A stretch of 64,000 nucleotides of DNA, taken from positions 186,001 through 250,000 of the forward strand of contig JADWOT020001596.1 in NCBI GenBank assembly GCA_036345935.2, written 5' to 3'. The position numbers and the translations under genes are program-made. Origin of the DNA: Taenia hydatigena (taxonomy: Eukaryota; Platyhelminthes; Cestoda; Cyclophyllidea; Taeniidae). Shown here piece after piece: positions 11,574-22,489 of this stretch (position 1 is the first letter of the stretch; the number at the start of each line of letters is the position of its first letter). The notes beneath the pieces are model-generated. The model worked only from the letters and a program-made list of their open reading frames with translations. It ran no database searches and was not told where the DNA came from.

Positions 11574-13519
11574 TGTGTGCAAGTTTCGCAGGGCCTGTGT
11601 TTATACTTTTGAATAATGGATAACAATAACTTAAATATGAGTGAGGCGTGCAGTGGGATGAAATGGCTGGCGCTATTCAATGATGTACTCTTCCAGCCTA
11701 GAGTCAGGTCATTTGGGGAGTGCCTAGATCTGAATGGGATGATTCGCAACTGCAGCTGCTTGTAAGGTCTAGGGACACAGGCTTAGAATTGGTACGAGTC
11801 AGTTGTGCATCACCATTACTATCTTCTCGAAATTTGTGCAGTTTACGCCGATCCATCAGTAAGTCATTCCACTTTCGTGGTTTGGGATTCGGGGCCTGCT
11901 GTTGACTCCAGCCTCTATTCTAAAAGGGATTGCATCAAATCATCAATGATGCCCTAAGATTAACAAACTCAAAATTACTTTAACACCGATTCACCCTGTC
12001 ACGATAAGTTGGTCTACTAGCAGATGGTTGCTAACTCATTTTGGCTCTCTGCAGCACTTGCAATACATTGTCAAATAAGATTGCATACTTTGATCACTGC
12101 TGACTCGGTGAATGCGTGGCATCTTTAACCGGGTGGTGGTGAGGGAGAAAAGTGCTTTGAATAGATTTTGCACCTAATGGACAGGTTTTGCTGCCACCTA
12201 TTACACGATTACCGAAACGTCTTTTGTGTCTTTACAAAAAAATCAAACGCGTCATTCGGTCCATGCATAACTTGTTGTGACTTCTTTCTGCACCATAGGT
12301 GAGTCAACCCAAATCCAGGTGTGATACAACGGTGTGAGGTGGCCGAGACGGGGAGCACCACAAATGTGAATAGACACGCTAACAGTTTCTCAGGTCACAC
12401 ATAGTCTTATACATGCCATTTCTAGTGGTAACTTTGATAATTATTTTGCAATCTAATCCAACTACCACATTTTGCGAATCAGTGTTAAATTTCGTGAGGG
12501 CTATACACCTCCAATATCATAGAACAAATCCGGACGGTGTGGGATGCGATTATTATTATCGGGTAACGCGGCTAACTACTCTAGCAACGAAGTCTACATT
12601 CTACCATACCACGCGGGTAAGCAAAATCGTGTAATTTAGTTTGCACAAATAAGAGATGCCGTAAATAGGGTCAGACAGTGACTGAGTTTGGATGGACAAC
12701 GGCCGGTTCTCACGAATTCACTTGTCAATTCTTCCATGCTCTATATTATATTGCTTCAAATAAAATTACGGAGGCATTATTCTGGGGTCCTTTGCCGAAA
12801 CGCATTACATCGCTCTTTACCGCAAAGTTATTGCTTTTGTAGAGTTAAACCACCGACCCGAAGCATGTGCAGTCAAATCTCCAAAACACGCCTGACCACG
12901 CTTTAAGCAGTTTTTATCATTTCAAATGTGAATTTCCCTCCCTGCCACTTTAAATTATAAACAGGAATGAAAACTGTACTTGGATGTTTAGAATCTGTTT
13001 TGGCATTGCTAGCCTTTGGCCGGGTAAAGGCGGTGCCGCCATGATGGCACAACATCTTGATAATCACTTAATGAAGTTGCCCTAAATGGGACATCGTCAT
13101 CCCCTGACCTATGTTAGGCCCTTTTTAGCGCACACGCACGCAGCCATTTCTGATGCAATCAAGCATATACACACCTAAAACACATAGACACTCAGCGATA
13201 CAGCTCAAATATCTTTCTGCGAAGAAGTAATTGTTCGTAGCAGTTGCATCCACTAAAAATAAGGAAAAGCATTGCTGCTGTTTCGACTTTGCCCATTGGA
13301 GTGCAGAAATTCATTCCTGTTGTTTGAAAAGCGATTTCAGGTCAACAATGAAAGGGATTTTGCATAGGTATAACGAAAAATGGTCAAGTCTGGTATATTG
13401 AGCTTTGTCAAGGCATGTATCTCATCCACCTCCAACCAAATTTAAGCTGCTGCATCTAGCATCTGCTTGTTTTCTTATTTCTAAAGGGTTATTTATTTGC
13501 GTCTTAGTCTATTTCCTTT

Positions 13520-13840
13520 TCTTGTACACCCAGGTCGTTCATTTTGCATTGCAGCTCCCACCGACTTTGATCTTCACGAAAAAATTTTAAATGTTGCTGC
13601 AGGCATTCTATTTGGCACGTGAAACTCGACACCTCTACGCACTCAGTCTAATTCCACACGTGCAAAAAAGTTGTTCTGACCAACCTTTTAATGCGTGCAC
13701 CCCCTTCATTCTTAGTTGGGGTCAACGAACATTGGGGGTGAATTCACGACTGTGCGCGTGGTTTTGTTCCCCATCACTTCTCACAGCTGGTGTGTCGTCA
13801 ACGCAACGACACGAAGTGGTCACACATCATTGCTGCTGTT
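13520..13840 (+). repeat. Degenerate tandem repeat A, first copy
   Basis: This segment resembles 14420-14700 in the same order and orientation. Shared anchors include a GTTGGGGTCAACG core followed by a GGGGGT-AA step, a GTTxTCCTGACCAA-like stretch and a final CTGGTGTGT-GTC. Divergence is high, so this is an old duplication inside the arm. It also occurs in the P2 arms (mirrors near 47390-47710 and 61405-61725). Confidence 0.65.
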
Positions 13841-13989
13841 TTTATTCCTTTACCTGGGCTTACCCATTACGACTAAAATTGTAACGCGCGGAGGTACATA
13901 AACGAAGTTAGGGCTAATTCAAAGTTTATTTGTGCAAATTAATACTAATTGTCATTCCGTGTTACTGTTCAAGAAGAGAACAAGCATGT

Positions 13990-14260
13990 GTTCCAACGCA
14001 CAGACACCGCCAAGTAAGCTGCTCGTTTGACAGGGACCTCTTTGCAGCGACACTGCTGGTTACCATGGTTTGGCGCTGATGCTCTGGACACTAAGGAGCA
14101 CGGCTTTTGTGCGTCACATTGCAGGCCAATTGGAAGAGACAGTTTTGTCCAGAGTGGGGTGCTATCTAATGTGATTGGCTGAGGAGTCGATATCAACACC
14201 AGTCGTGTAATTTAGCGCAAAAGACTTGCCTGCATCTGTGAGATAAAATCATTTTAATAA
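13990..14260 (+). repeat. Degenerate tandem repeat B, first copy
   Basis: This segment resembles 15235-15485 in the same orientation: CAACGCACAG, TTTTGTGCGTCA against TTTTGCGCGTCA, then CCAGTCGT and TGCATCTGTGAGA. With repeat A it gives an A-B-A'-B' pattern, showing that this part of the arm was once tandemly duplicated. Confidence 0.65.
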
Positions 14261-14419
14261 GTTGGTGGATGCCAGTGTGCCTACTGCTGATTATTAAAAT
14301 AAATTCCACAGACGATACGACTTTTAGCAAGTAGATAAATGATGCACTGCTTACCCTTAATGTAGCTATTTTGGGCTAAGTTGACCCTTTCGTCATAACC
14401 GAATTTCTTCCCTTGTGCA

Positions 14420-14700
14420 TCCAAGCAGTCTATTTTACACCGCAGCTTCCGAAACCTGCGATTCTCTCTTACCATTTGAATTCCATAATCACGCACACTC
14501 GAACTGATTTCGCACGTAGTGAAAAAAGTTATCCTGACCAAATCGGTGATGTGTGCGCCCATCCTCCTCTTTGTTGGGGTCAACGCATATGGGGGTCAAG
14601 TCGCGAGTTCGCACGTGGCTTTGCTCACCCTCACCTCTCCCACCTGGTGTGTTGTCCATGTTACGGTTGAAGCGGTGACATGATGACCATTACTCGCCCC
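14420..14700 (+). repeat. Degenerate tandem repeat A, second copy
   Basis: Diverged partner of 13520-13840, sharing the GTTGGGGTCAACGCA core and flanks. No gene is recognised in it or in the 14700-15235 interval that follows. Confidence 0.65.
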
Positions 14701-15234
14701 TCCCCACTACGCCTTGTGCCGGATTTTCGTACATCCGGTCACTGAATCATTGTGATTACCATAGCGTATAAACTGCAAGAATTAAGAGTTTTCATTACTT
14801 ATAACTCGTTTTGCTTTCCATCGTCTACCCTCGTGTACTGTTTAAGCCAATGGGACCTAGCTCCTATTTTGGCACAAGTTCTTACAACGACACTACAGAC
14901 AGCGAATGCTTGACGAAGAAGTAAAAAGCACGCAAGATCGATACAACCTCAAATATTCTGTTTTAAGCGTTGACGACTTGCGCATAAAACTTGCCAATGT
15001 CTGCTAGCAAGTGCTTTACACAGAAGTGAGGGACAAGTTGCCAATTAGGCTTCTATTCCTTTGCTTGAGTTCTCTTGCCTTAGTTAAATTCTTAATAAAC
15101 AGAAATGCCGAACTGAAGTTTGAATCAGTTCAAAGACTAGTGAAACAAATCGGAAGTCATTTGTCTTTAATTTCCACATTTTAGCTGAAGGTTGGCTTAA
15201 GTGAAAGTCATCGTTCCTGCTTAAGAGTTCATTT

Positions 15235-15485
15235 TCCTTTCTCTTGAGTCGTTGCAACGCACAGGTATCATCAGGGAAGTTGCGGTCTGATGTTGGTGCG
15301 CCGACTACTGAGGGCAATGACTTTTGCGCGTCATGTCGCAGACCAATCAGCGAAAGCAGCTTTACCCAAGGTAGTTCGCAAACTATTGAGATTGGCAGAG
15401 AAATCTCTGCCAACGCCAGTCGTCATTTCGGTGGTAGGCATTTAATTGCATCTGTGAGACGAACTGAATTAAACTATTTTGCATT
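15235..15485 (+). repeat. Degenerate tandem repeat B, second copy
   Basis: Diverged partner of 13990-14260. Its right edge overlaps the AACT at 15462-15465 where the P2 arms have lost 1134 bases. Confidence 0.6.
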
Positions 15486-16599
15486 CACTAGTGCGCTTGA
15501 TGCAAATTATAATATGGAAACCATGGAAGGTGATAGGACTTTGAGTAAGCAGATTAACAAGGTTTCGTAGGTATCCAAGTAAGCCATTGTGCACATCAGC
15601 ATATCTATGCGCATTGAAATGGGAGCAGAAATTCCATGGGGCCATGTCGGTTGGAGGCCACTGTCAATAATTTGATTTAAAGCCCGTTGTCACCACAATG
15701 TCATATCCGAATCGGAACTACGTAATCTCGATTCCTGTTGTAATGTTTGATCGCTCTGCGAGAATGAATTAAATGGGGCATTTGCGTTGCCTACATCTGT
15801 CCGGACCTCAACTGTCTGCATCAGCTTAACTCTGAGGCTTCTTCCTTTTGTAGTGCAACCATAAGTGGCTGCGGTTACACTCCTGCGCTTAGAGAGTACC
15901 ACAACTCACGCAACCTATAATAGGGATGAACTTATTTGGCGTAGCCAAAAAGAGGAAATTTAGATGCACTAACAAGCTTACTGAGGCACAAACAGTTGTT
16001 GAAACGCATGAAAACTATTAATGTAGGTATCACTTCGGAAAGTAGTGTGGAAGATGAAACTGGGGGAGGCGATATCAATGACCAGCGATTTTCGCAAAAA
16101 TGCTGTAGCTTGTCTACGAACTGTGGCACTTTATTGGGCAGTCAAATAACTCGAACAATGAGAATAGCGTCTCTGTACATGAGAAATGGAAGTGGGGCTG
16201 TTAGCTAAGTGCATCAGAATCCAGGTAGTTAAGAAGTCAGGAGTATGCAAGGAAAGGGACTAAGTCGATTGGCGTTGTGCGTGACATTTGAGGAGTCAAA
16301 TATAAAACAAGTCGCACATCTCTATCTTTAGTGTGCAGAGAAGGAGTGTCTAAGCTTCCACCTCACGGCACCCCAAGGTTAGTGGATGCAATCTCGCGTA
16401 ATTTGGGTCCAGGTTTTGTCTCGTGCGACTGCGCAGAGAGATAGCACGACATCTTGGACGAGGCGAGTTTCGCCACCGCACCGTTAGATCAATTAAACTT
16501 CACTATCAAAATCCACGAAAAAATAGAGACTTTTAATTCGATGGCAAGAAGAACTAGCGGATTTGTCTCCTGCTTGCTTGAAGATGGCAATAATTAACT
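15466..16599 (+). other. 1134-base segment present in P1 but missing from both P2 arms
   Basis: In P1 the segment is bounded by AACT at 15462-15465 and AACT at 16596-16599. Both P2 arms carry a single AACT there (about 63420-63423 and its mirror about 45692-45695), with the flanks joined directly. A diverged copy of the segment is present in L at about 37490-38610, so presence is probably ancestral and P2 probably carries a deletion. No gene, terminal inverted repeat or transposon protein is visible in it. Confidence 0.8.
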
Positions 16600-19279
16600 T
16601 TGCAATTGTCGAGTGCGCATGAGTGATAACGATGATATTGGACTGGTGGTTGACAATCTTTGATGGAATACACACACATATTGTCCACCATGACCACCCA
16701 TAATCCCTTTATGTCGACGTTCTGGATTTTTGAGACCGTATAATTGCGTAGAAATGGCAGAAGAAAGGACGCCTAAAAACCTTGAGCAGTGCAGGTCTAC
16801 GGTGTGGCCACATAATACTTTACCACCGAATCAAACTTTGCTATTGTTGCTTCAAACCAATGGCTTTTATTCATTGTAATCTTCAATTTACTCTTTTGAC
16901 CGGGGTCAGAATATGTTGACCCCAATGAACCCTTGAAAGTGAGCGTTGTTGGGGTGTGAAGCAGCTACGTTTGCAAGCATAAAGATTGATTTCCATCTAA
17001 TTCCCTTTTCATTAATTTACTCATGTATGCACTCAATTCTTCAAACATTTTTTATTCTTCCTGATGCAGCTTACAATAGTAGCCGAACTTTGTCAATTTT
17101 GTACGGTTGATCACACCATGAAATTGTAAATTTATACTCGTCCGTCATGGTTTTTTTCCTCCAAGTCAGCTATTGCAGCCGAACTTAATAAAATGACTGC
17201 TGTGGGCAAATTGTGGTTCGAAGCAATGTAACTCAACAGTCTCGATGGTGTCGAAGGCTTTGCTGCAGGAGGGTGTTTAAAAATCAGGCGGTGACTAGGC
17301 TTGACCGAGAGTAGTAATAGTTGCCAGCGAATCTAAGTCGAACCATTCTTTGAGTGTTACGCCGTAGGCGGCACTGCAAAGCACTAGCTTCTGCACCTAA
17401 TAACCGCCAGAGTGCTAACCATATGATTCTACTTCACATCACGCTCACCACTTCATCCGCCTCTCTGCCTTCCTGATTAGCAATTTTAAACACTACGACC
17501 CGAAATTTATTGAGCAGGATATTAATGCGTTTTTGAGTGCACTGGACTGTTAAGGCAGACATAAGCAAGAAACTGGTTGGGCAAAAGTAAACACTGTATA
17601 TTGCTAATGATATAAGCGACTGAGAGTGATCGTAATGTTCCTTCTTCAAGATCCACACCTCCACGTGGGCAGGTGAAGCATATCTTGCTAGCGTTCATTG
17701 ACGAACTCTCGCCTTCAGCGCGGATTTAAAGGCGCATACATTACATACCATACATGCATATATATTGCCCTACCACGATGGCCACTTTGACTTAAGGGGG
17801 CACGCAGTACGCTAGAATCGAGAGCATTCTATCCGGTTGACAAATTCAAAGCAGATTTTGCATAAAATGGCGATACTAGTGCCAGTAAGAGCCGTGATGC
17901 ACTAGTGCGACAGTTGTTGCAAATTCATACGGAAAAGCAACGCTGCAATTATAGTCACACACGCATCGCTGGAAAGGGTTAGCACTCTGAGGCTTTCAAC
18001 GCCCATCAAAATGAATGCTATTACCAAGCTACCTCGTTCGCCTTTGGCTATATTTTAGGCATGAAGTCTACTTTAGCCATCCCTACAACTTCGACAATCG
18101 CCAATGGAGATTTTCGACCTAAATTTTGGGTGTAAGAGGGCAACCACTTTTCATACTACCTGTCTGCGCGAGGGGATTACAGCATGCAAAAACGAAGATT
18201 CAAGTTATGCCATTTTGCCGGAAAAATAGAGTTTAATTCACGTCATCGCCCTCCAATGAACAAAACAATTACTGCAATCAAAGTCACACTGCTTGGATTT
18301 GTTAACACGCATCTATTGCACAAAGTGAATCGAAGAAGTTAGATGTTAGAAGACCATAAGGCAGCAGGGTGCAAGATAGTTTTAGAAGACGAAAGGAATC
18401 GTGATAAGAGGATAAGAGTAGAGAATGGCTGGAATAGGAATGCCGACATGGCTCAAGGTTCATGTTGTCCACGGATGTAAAAATCCATTTCAATAGCGAA
18501 ATCAACCGATTTGGTTTCGCATCTCTCATTTTGGACAGCGGTCGTTTGTTAGGGTTGCCATTCATTCCATGAGATCTGTTTGACATTATTAGGCTGTTGC
18601 TGATTCAGACGTGGTGGTTGGCAAAATTATTGTGATGATTGCAGCCAATGGTTACTTGCTGCTGCAGTTGCCGCGGCTTGACAGCAGCACAGGTGTAAAT
18701 TTCGTTGAGCTGACGTTGATGAATGTGCGCATGTTAAATGCAGCTCTTGCGGAAGCAGTCCGATTATAAAGCTGGTGTCGAATCGCGAGATCCGTGCGCA
18801 TTCCACGTCGGGACACCGGTTCACCCCAATGGTTTCTCCTACCGTCTCAAACTGTTGCGGTGTGTCGATTGTCCAATTGTGTTTCGATAAAGTTACGAAA
18901 CAAAAGGTGAACTTGAATTATGAAGACGAAATTTCTCCTCGGAGCATGTTAAGGCATTCAGTCAGTCCACATAGTAATGTCTGCTTGCGTAAGCAGGCGG
19001 TGAATCAACATCATGTTCAACCCTCAACAGCACACCTGATTATATTCCGGTCATTGGCGCCAAATGTGTAATCACATTTGGGGGCGAGCATCTTACTTAG
19101 AGGAAATTCTCAGAGCACGAAACGGACCTAAGCCACAAACAAAATCTAAGCAAGTTTCGCAATTTTCGCAACATGTTGTTTAATCGTTGAAAACAGCGAG
19201 ACACATTGCCGCATCTTCTTCTATAAACGACTTCTAAAATAAACTGCAGCCTTGTCTTTGGTATTTGACTGCGGTGATG

Positions 19280-20746
19280 AGAAGAAACAGACTGGTTTCT
19301 GTCAGTTAATCGAGTCAACACAAGGTGTAAATACCGCTTGAATTAACACGATCATTGAAAGAGAATGCGTGGTCAAAAATGCTTAAGGTCCGGATCGATC
19401 AAAGTGCCTTTATTAAGAAGAGCAGCTACCTCAGGCAACATGTTTTAGCCAACGCCTCATCTCTAATGAGTAGGCCCAAGATTTCAAGAACGTTCGCCTA
19501 AATTCTGGCCAATAATGTTCACTTTGCCGTGAAATGATGCTTCAAAGAAAAGTCTTCGCAGTTCACTGCAACTCTATTTCCTCTCAGACTTACAGATCCT
19601 GTGATACCCTAAAGAATGAAAATATGCCCTCCTCTACCTCTATTTGTCGAGTCCTTATTGTCTCACGACGAGGGACTCTACTACCTATCCCTTCTAAACT
19701 CGCACTCTTTAATGCAGTCATGCAGGTCTGACACAATGCACACTCGAGCATGCTCGGACACGGGGCAAGTGATATAATTTTAAAGGACTCGGTGCTAAGG
19801 TGTTGATCTTAATGCACTCGGCAGAGCCCATTCAATTCTCCTCCCTTTCTACCTTCCTGTAAGTGTAGCATTAGAAGCTGGTGTAGTGAGTTCTAACCAA
19901 ACCTTTGTCCTAATCAGCAGCGTCTCCTCTACAGACGAAGAAATGCAAATTGTAAGCATGTGGAGCCCTTGTCTTGATGAAAATCCAACCAATCGGAAAG
20001 AAAAGAGATTGAATTAAATAGTGCCAGGTGTTGGAGCATTTCTATAGCGACTTTGAAAGCAGTTTTCCTCTTCTTGTTGTTAGAGCCATTAGCCTTAGGA
20101 AAGCGTGCGAGTTATCTGAATGACCTACATCTGGTAGAAGAACCATTAATATCAATTCGTTTTGCAGAGGGACAGGATTAACACACGAGCTGTGGACTAG
20201 AATCTGAGAGCCGAAATATCAGGAAAGCAGTGCAGTAGTGTTACATTATAAAGAGAGCATCGTACAGCCGCATCACCTAAACTTTTGCTAGAATTTCTGA
20301 CAATTTTTAGGAAACAGAGCTTTTAACAATGCATAGAAATGGGCCACACCTGAAGCGCATAAGAGGTTCCAGTGAGCACAGCAACGCAGCTACTTCAGCA
20401 TCACAAAAGGGCAAAACGATATAACCAGCTGCGATACGGCTGGCAGAGTGAACACGACAAGATGGCCAAAAGGGACATGTTCATACTTCACACGGACGCA
20501 TGACTACAAATCACAACTCAAGGCCACTTATCGCATTTCTTCACAGACGCTGAAGCATCAAGCTCGCATGCTTGATAGGAAGGACTCGTCCTCTCGCGCA
20601 TCGAATGCGCTTATCTTACACATGCTTGACAAGGTGCGCTTATGCATGCGAGCATGGTGAAAAGTATTGAGTGAGAGTGAGTATCTACCTATGTGCCTAT
20701 AAGTAGGGAGACAACCGACACATTAAGATTTTAAAATTCAGGTCTC
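19280..20746. other. Region L, start: unrecognised sequence
   Basis: No gene, repeat partner or RNA is recognised. It follows directly on the P1 right arm. Its counterpart next to the P2 left arm is absent, because that arm stops at the undetermined base 43048. Confidence 0.5.
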
Positions 20747-21345
20747 ATGGATCAGCTCACGCCATCCCGTCAACGCGAATGCAGCCTCATCATCATAGAG
20801 GCAGCAAAAAGGAAGAAATCCGTTGCACTGAAAGTGATATTTCGTGTTTAAGATTTATGGGGTTCAAGGGATTCCTGGAAGCTCTGGCATGGAACCATTA
20901 GGATGCTAGATACTTTCAGTGGTTGAAATGAAGTAGCATTGTAACGTTCAAAATAGCGATTAGTAGTGCTGGATGCCATTCTCACAGAGAAGACTTTTCC
21001 TGCGGGATCTTACATTGGCATTGGACGCGCTGATCATTCGTTTCCAGGAAGGACTAAGAAAGGTGGATTGGGGTCAAATACGCTAGCTGAGAGTCTCATG
21101 ATAGGAAGCCGCATCACCGCGTCCACTGCCTTCGGTGCAGTCAGTCACAATAGACTAATAGATAAAGCTGGTTTCACTTTGCTAAATTTGCAGCATTACG
21201 GTGGTTGCATTTCGCGAAATGCCTGTAGAATAAGGGCGTTGCTCCGAGCTTAATGACCACTAATACCTTTCTGCTCAACTGTCAAGTCGAGCACTGATAT
21301 CGACTGCACTGATCCACCTGTTTTTGTTAGCGATGCAAAAGCATG
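20747..21345 (+). repeat. Diverged relic of the inner arm end, without Snail
   Basis: This resembles about 9350-9860 in the same orientation. Anchors are ATGGATCAGCTCACG near 20747 (GTGGATCAGCTCACG in the arm), GTCTCATGATAG near 21088, the CGTCCACTGCCTT block, GTTGCTCCGAGCTTA near 21239 (CTCGCTCCAAGCTTA in the arm), CTGTCAAGT and TTAGCGATG near 21327. In the arms this sequence lies 350-900 bases upstream of Snail. Here nothing Snail-like follows. Confidence 0.75.
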
Positions 21346-22069
21346 CCTGGTGAGGCATTTGAAAAAATGACGCGAAAATGTTAACGGAGACACTAGCAGC
21401 AATCTTGATCACTTGCTTGACCTTTGTGAAGTACACATTTTTGATATCCGACTTTTAAAGGGACGATTTCTCGAGACAGACTGCGAGAAGAAAGGCAAAA
21501 GTTCCAAAAAAATCGATACGAATTAAAAGCCATGAAATTCGTAACGGAAGCAACGTACTAGGGATACAAACTGTTGTTCATCTTCTTCCTGTGGTCGTAA
21601 ACTGAATTGATTACCTCAGCAAGAAGAGGGGTTCCCTCAACAGAATGACTGACGTATGAATGGTTGAATGCTATGATACGGAGAGTTACTTTTGGCCCAT
21701 GAAGGGTCACACCGGCGTTTCCCAGTGAGGTGTCATGTTCTCGCGACCTCTCCATCTTTCAGGGCAGCCAAAAGGAATGTCTCAAACCACCCAGTCCCCA
21801 TCCAAATGCGCAAAATATCCTTGATCAAGCACTTCTCGATCTCAAGCATTGCAAACTGCCCTGGAATAAGAAAATAAGCAGTCTGTTTCCCTTTTCTTTC
21901 CTGCGGCTTGGATTTTGTAACAGTCGCATTAAGCCAATGTTCCACTTCCTTTTCACTGTCCGAACGATGGTCACTTGCTTCTTCTATTCGCCAATCTAAA
22001 ACAAGAGTACGCGAGTTCTCTTTATGTACACATCGCACTTCACAGTGACAACATGGGAAGTGCGGAGAG
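21346..22069. other. Region L: unrecognised sequence
   Basis: No gene or repeat partner is recognised. Short open frames on both strands overlap one another and match no known family. Confidence 0.4.
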
Positions 22070-22430
22070 GATGTCGTGGAGAATCTAGTAAAGGGAAACA
22101 AAGAGGGTCGAGGAAGCCAAATAAGTAATGTGATGAGCCACTAGTTTAGAATCACAGGCAATGTGAGCAGCAAACTCGGACAGCTCACACGGCTAAGTAC
22201 TGCGCCTTCCACCTGCGTGCCCTTCAAAACGAAGGGAATGGGAGAGCAGGTTAATATAACAGACCATTCATTCCTCAAGCAAAGGGTCGGTGTGAAACAC
22301 GAAAGTGTGTCAGGCATGCTCACTCCACACGGTCGCAACCGTGGTCGTGATCGATTCTGCCATCTTGTAAATAGCTATGCTGCTTGCTGCGCCCCCCGAA
22401 GTCGCCAAGAAAAAGGATGATTAAGCATGG
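22070..22430 (+). repeat. Direct repeat copy 1 (partner 33310-33670)
   Basis: It shares TAATGTGATGAGCCAC, CAAACTCGGACAGCTCACAC, CAGGCATGCTCACT and CCGTGGTCGTGAT, in the same order, with 33310-33670. The orientation is direct, although the surrounding P3 arms are inverted. Confidence 0.75.
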
Positions 22431-22489
22431 GATTGCAAGTCCATGCTTCGCCTTCACCTACACACTTCGTAGTGATAGCCGTGATTCTC

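Larger units (their letters stand above)
9320..19279 (+). repeat. Palindrome P1, right arm, also the mirror image of the P2 left arm
   Basis: Positions 9320-13439 mirror the P1 left arm. Positions 9320-19279 mirror 43049-51955 with indels (pairs sum to 62327 at the outer end). It contains Snail copy 2 at 10199-11448. The rest, 11580-19279, carries no recognisable gene; short open frames there are shared with the mirror copy or broken by indels. The outer limit at 19279 is defined only by the place where the P2 left arm stops at an undetermined base, so the real arm may be longer. Confidence 0.92.

Noticed and set aside
1..13439. P1 as a giant DNA transposon with terminal inverted repeats
   Set aside because: No transposase, polymerase or integrase is visible, and neither outer end nor a target-site duplication can be seen in the window.
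13591..13884. 97-codon frame conserved at 47346-47639 and 61476-61769
   Set aside because: No recognisable motif. The partner module A' at 14420-14700 does not preserve it, so its conservation reflects recent duplication.
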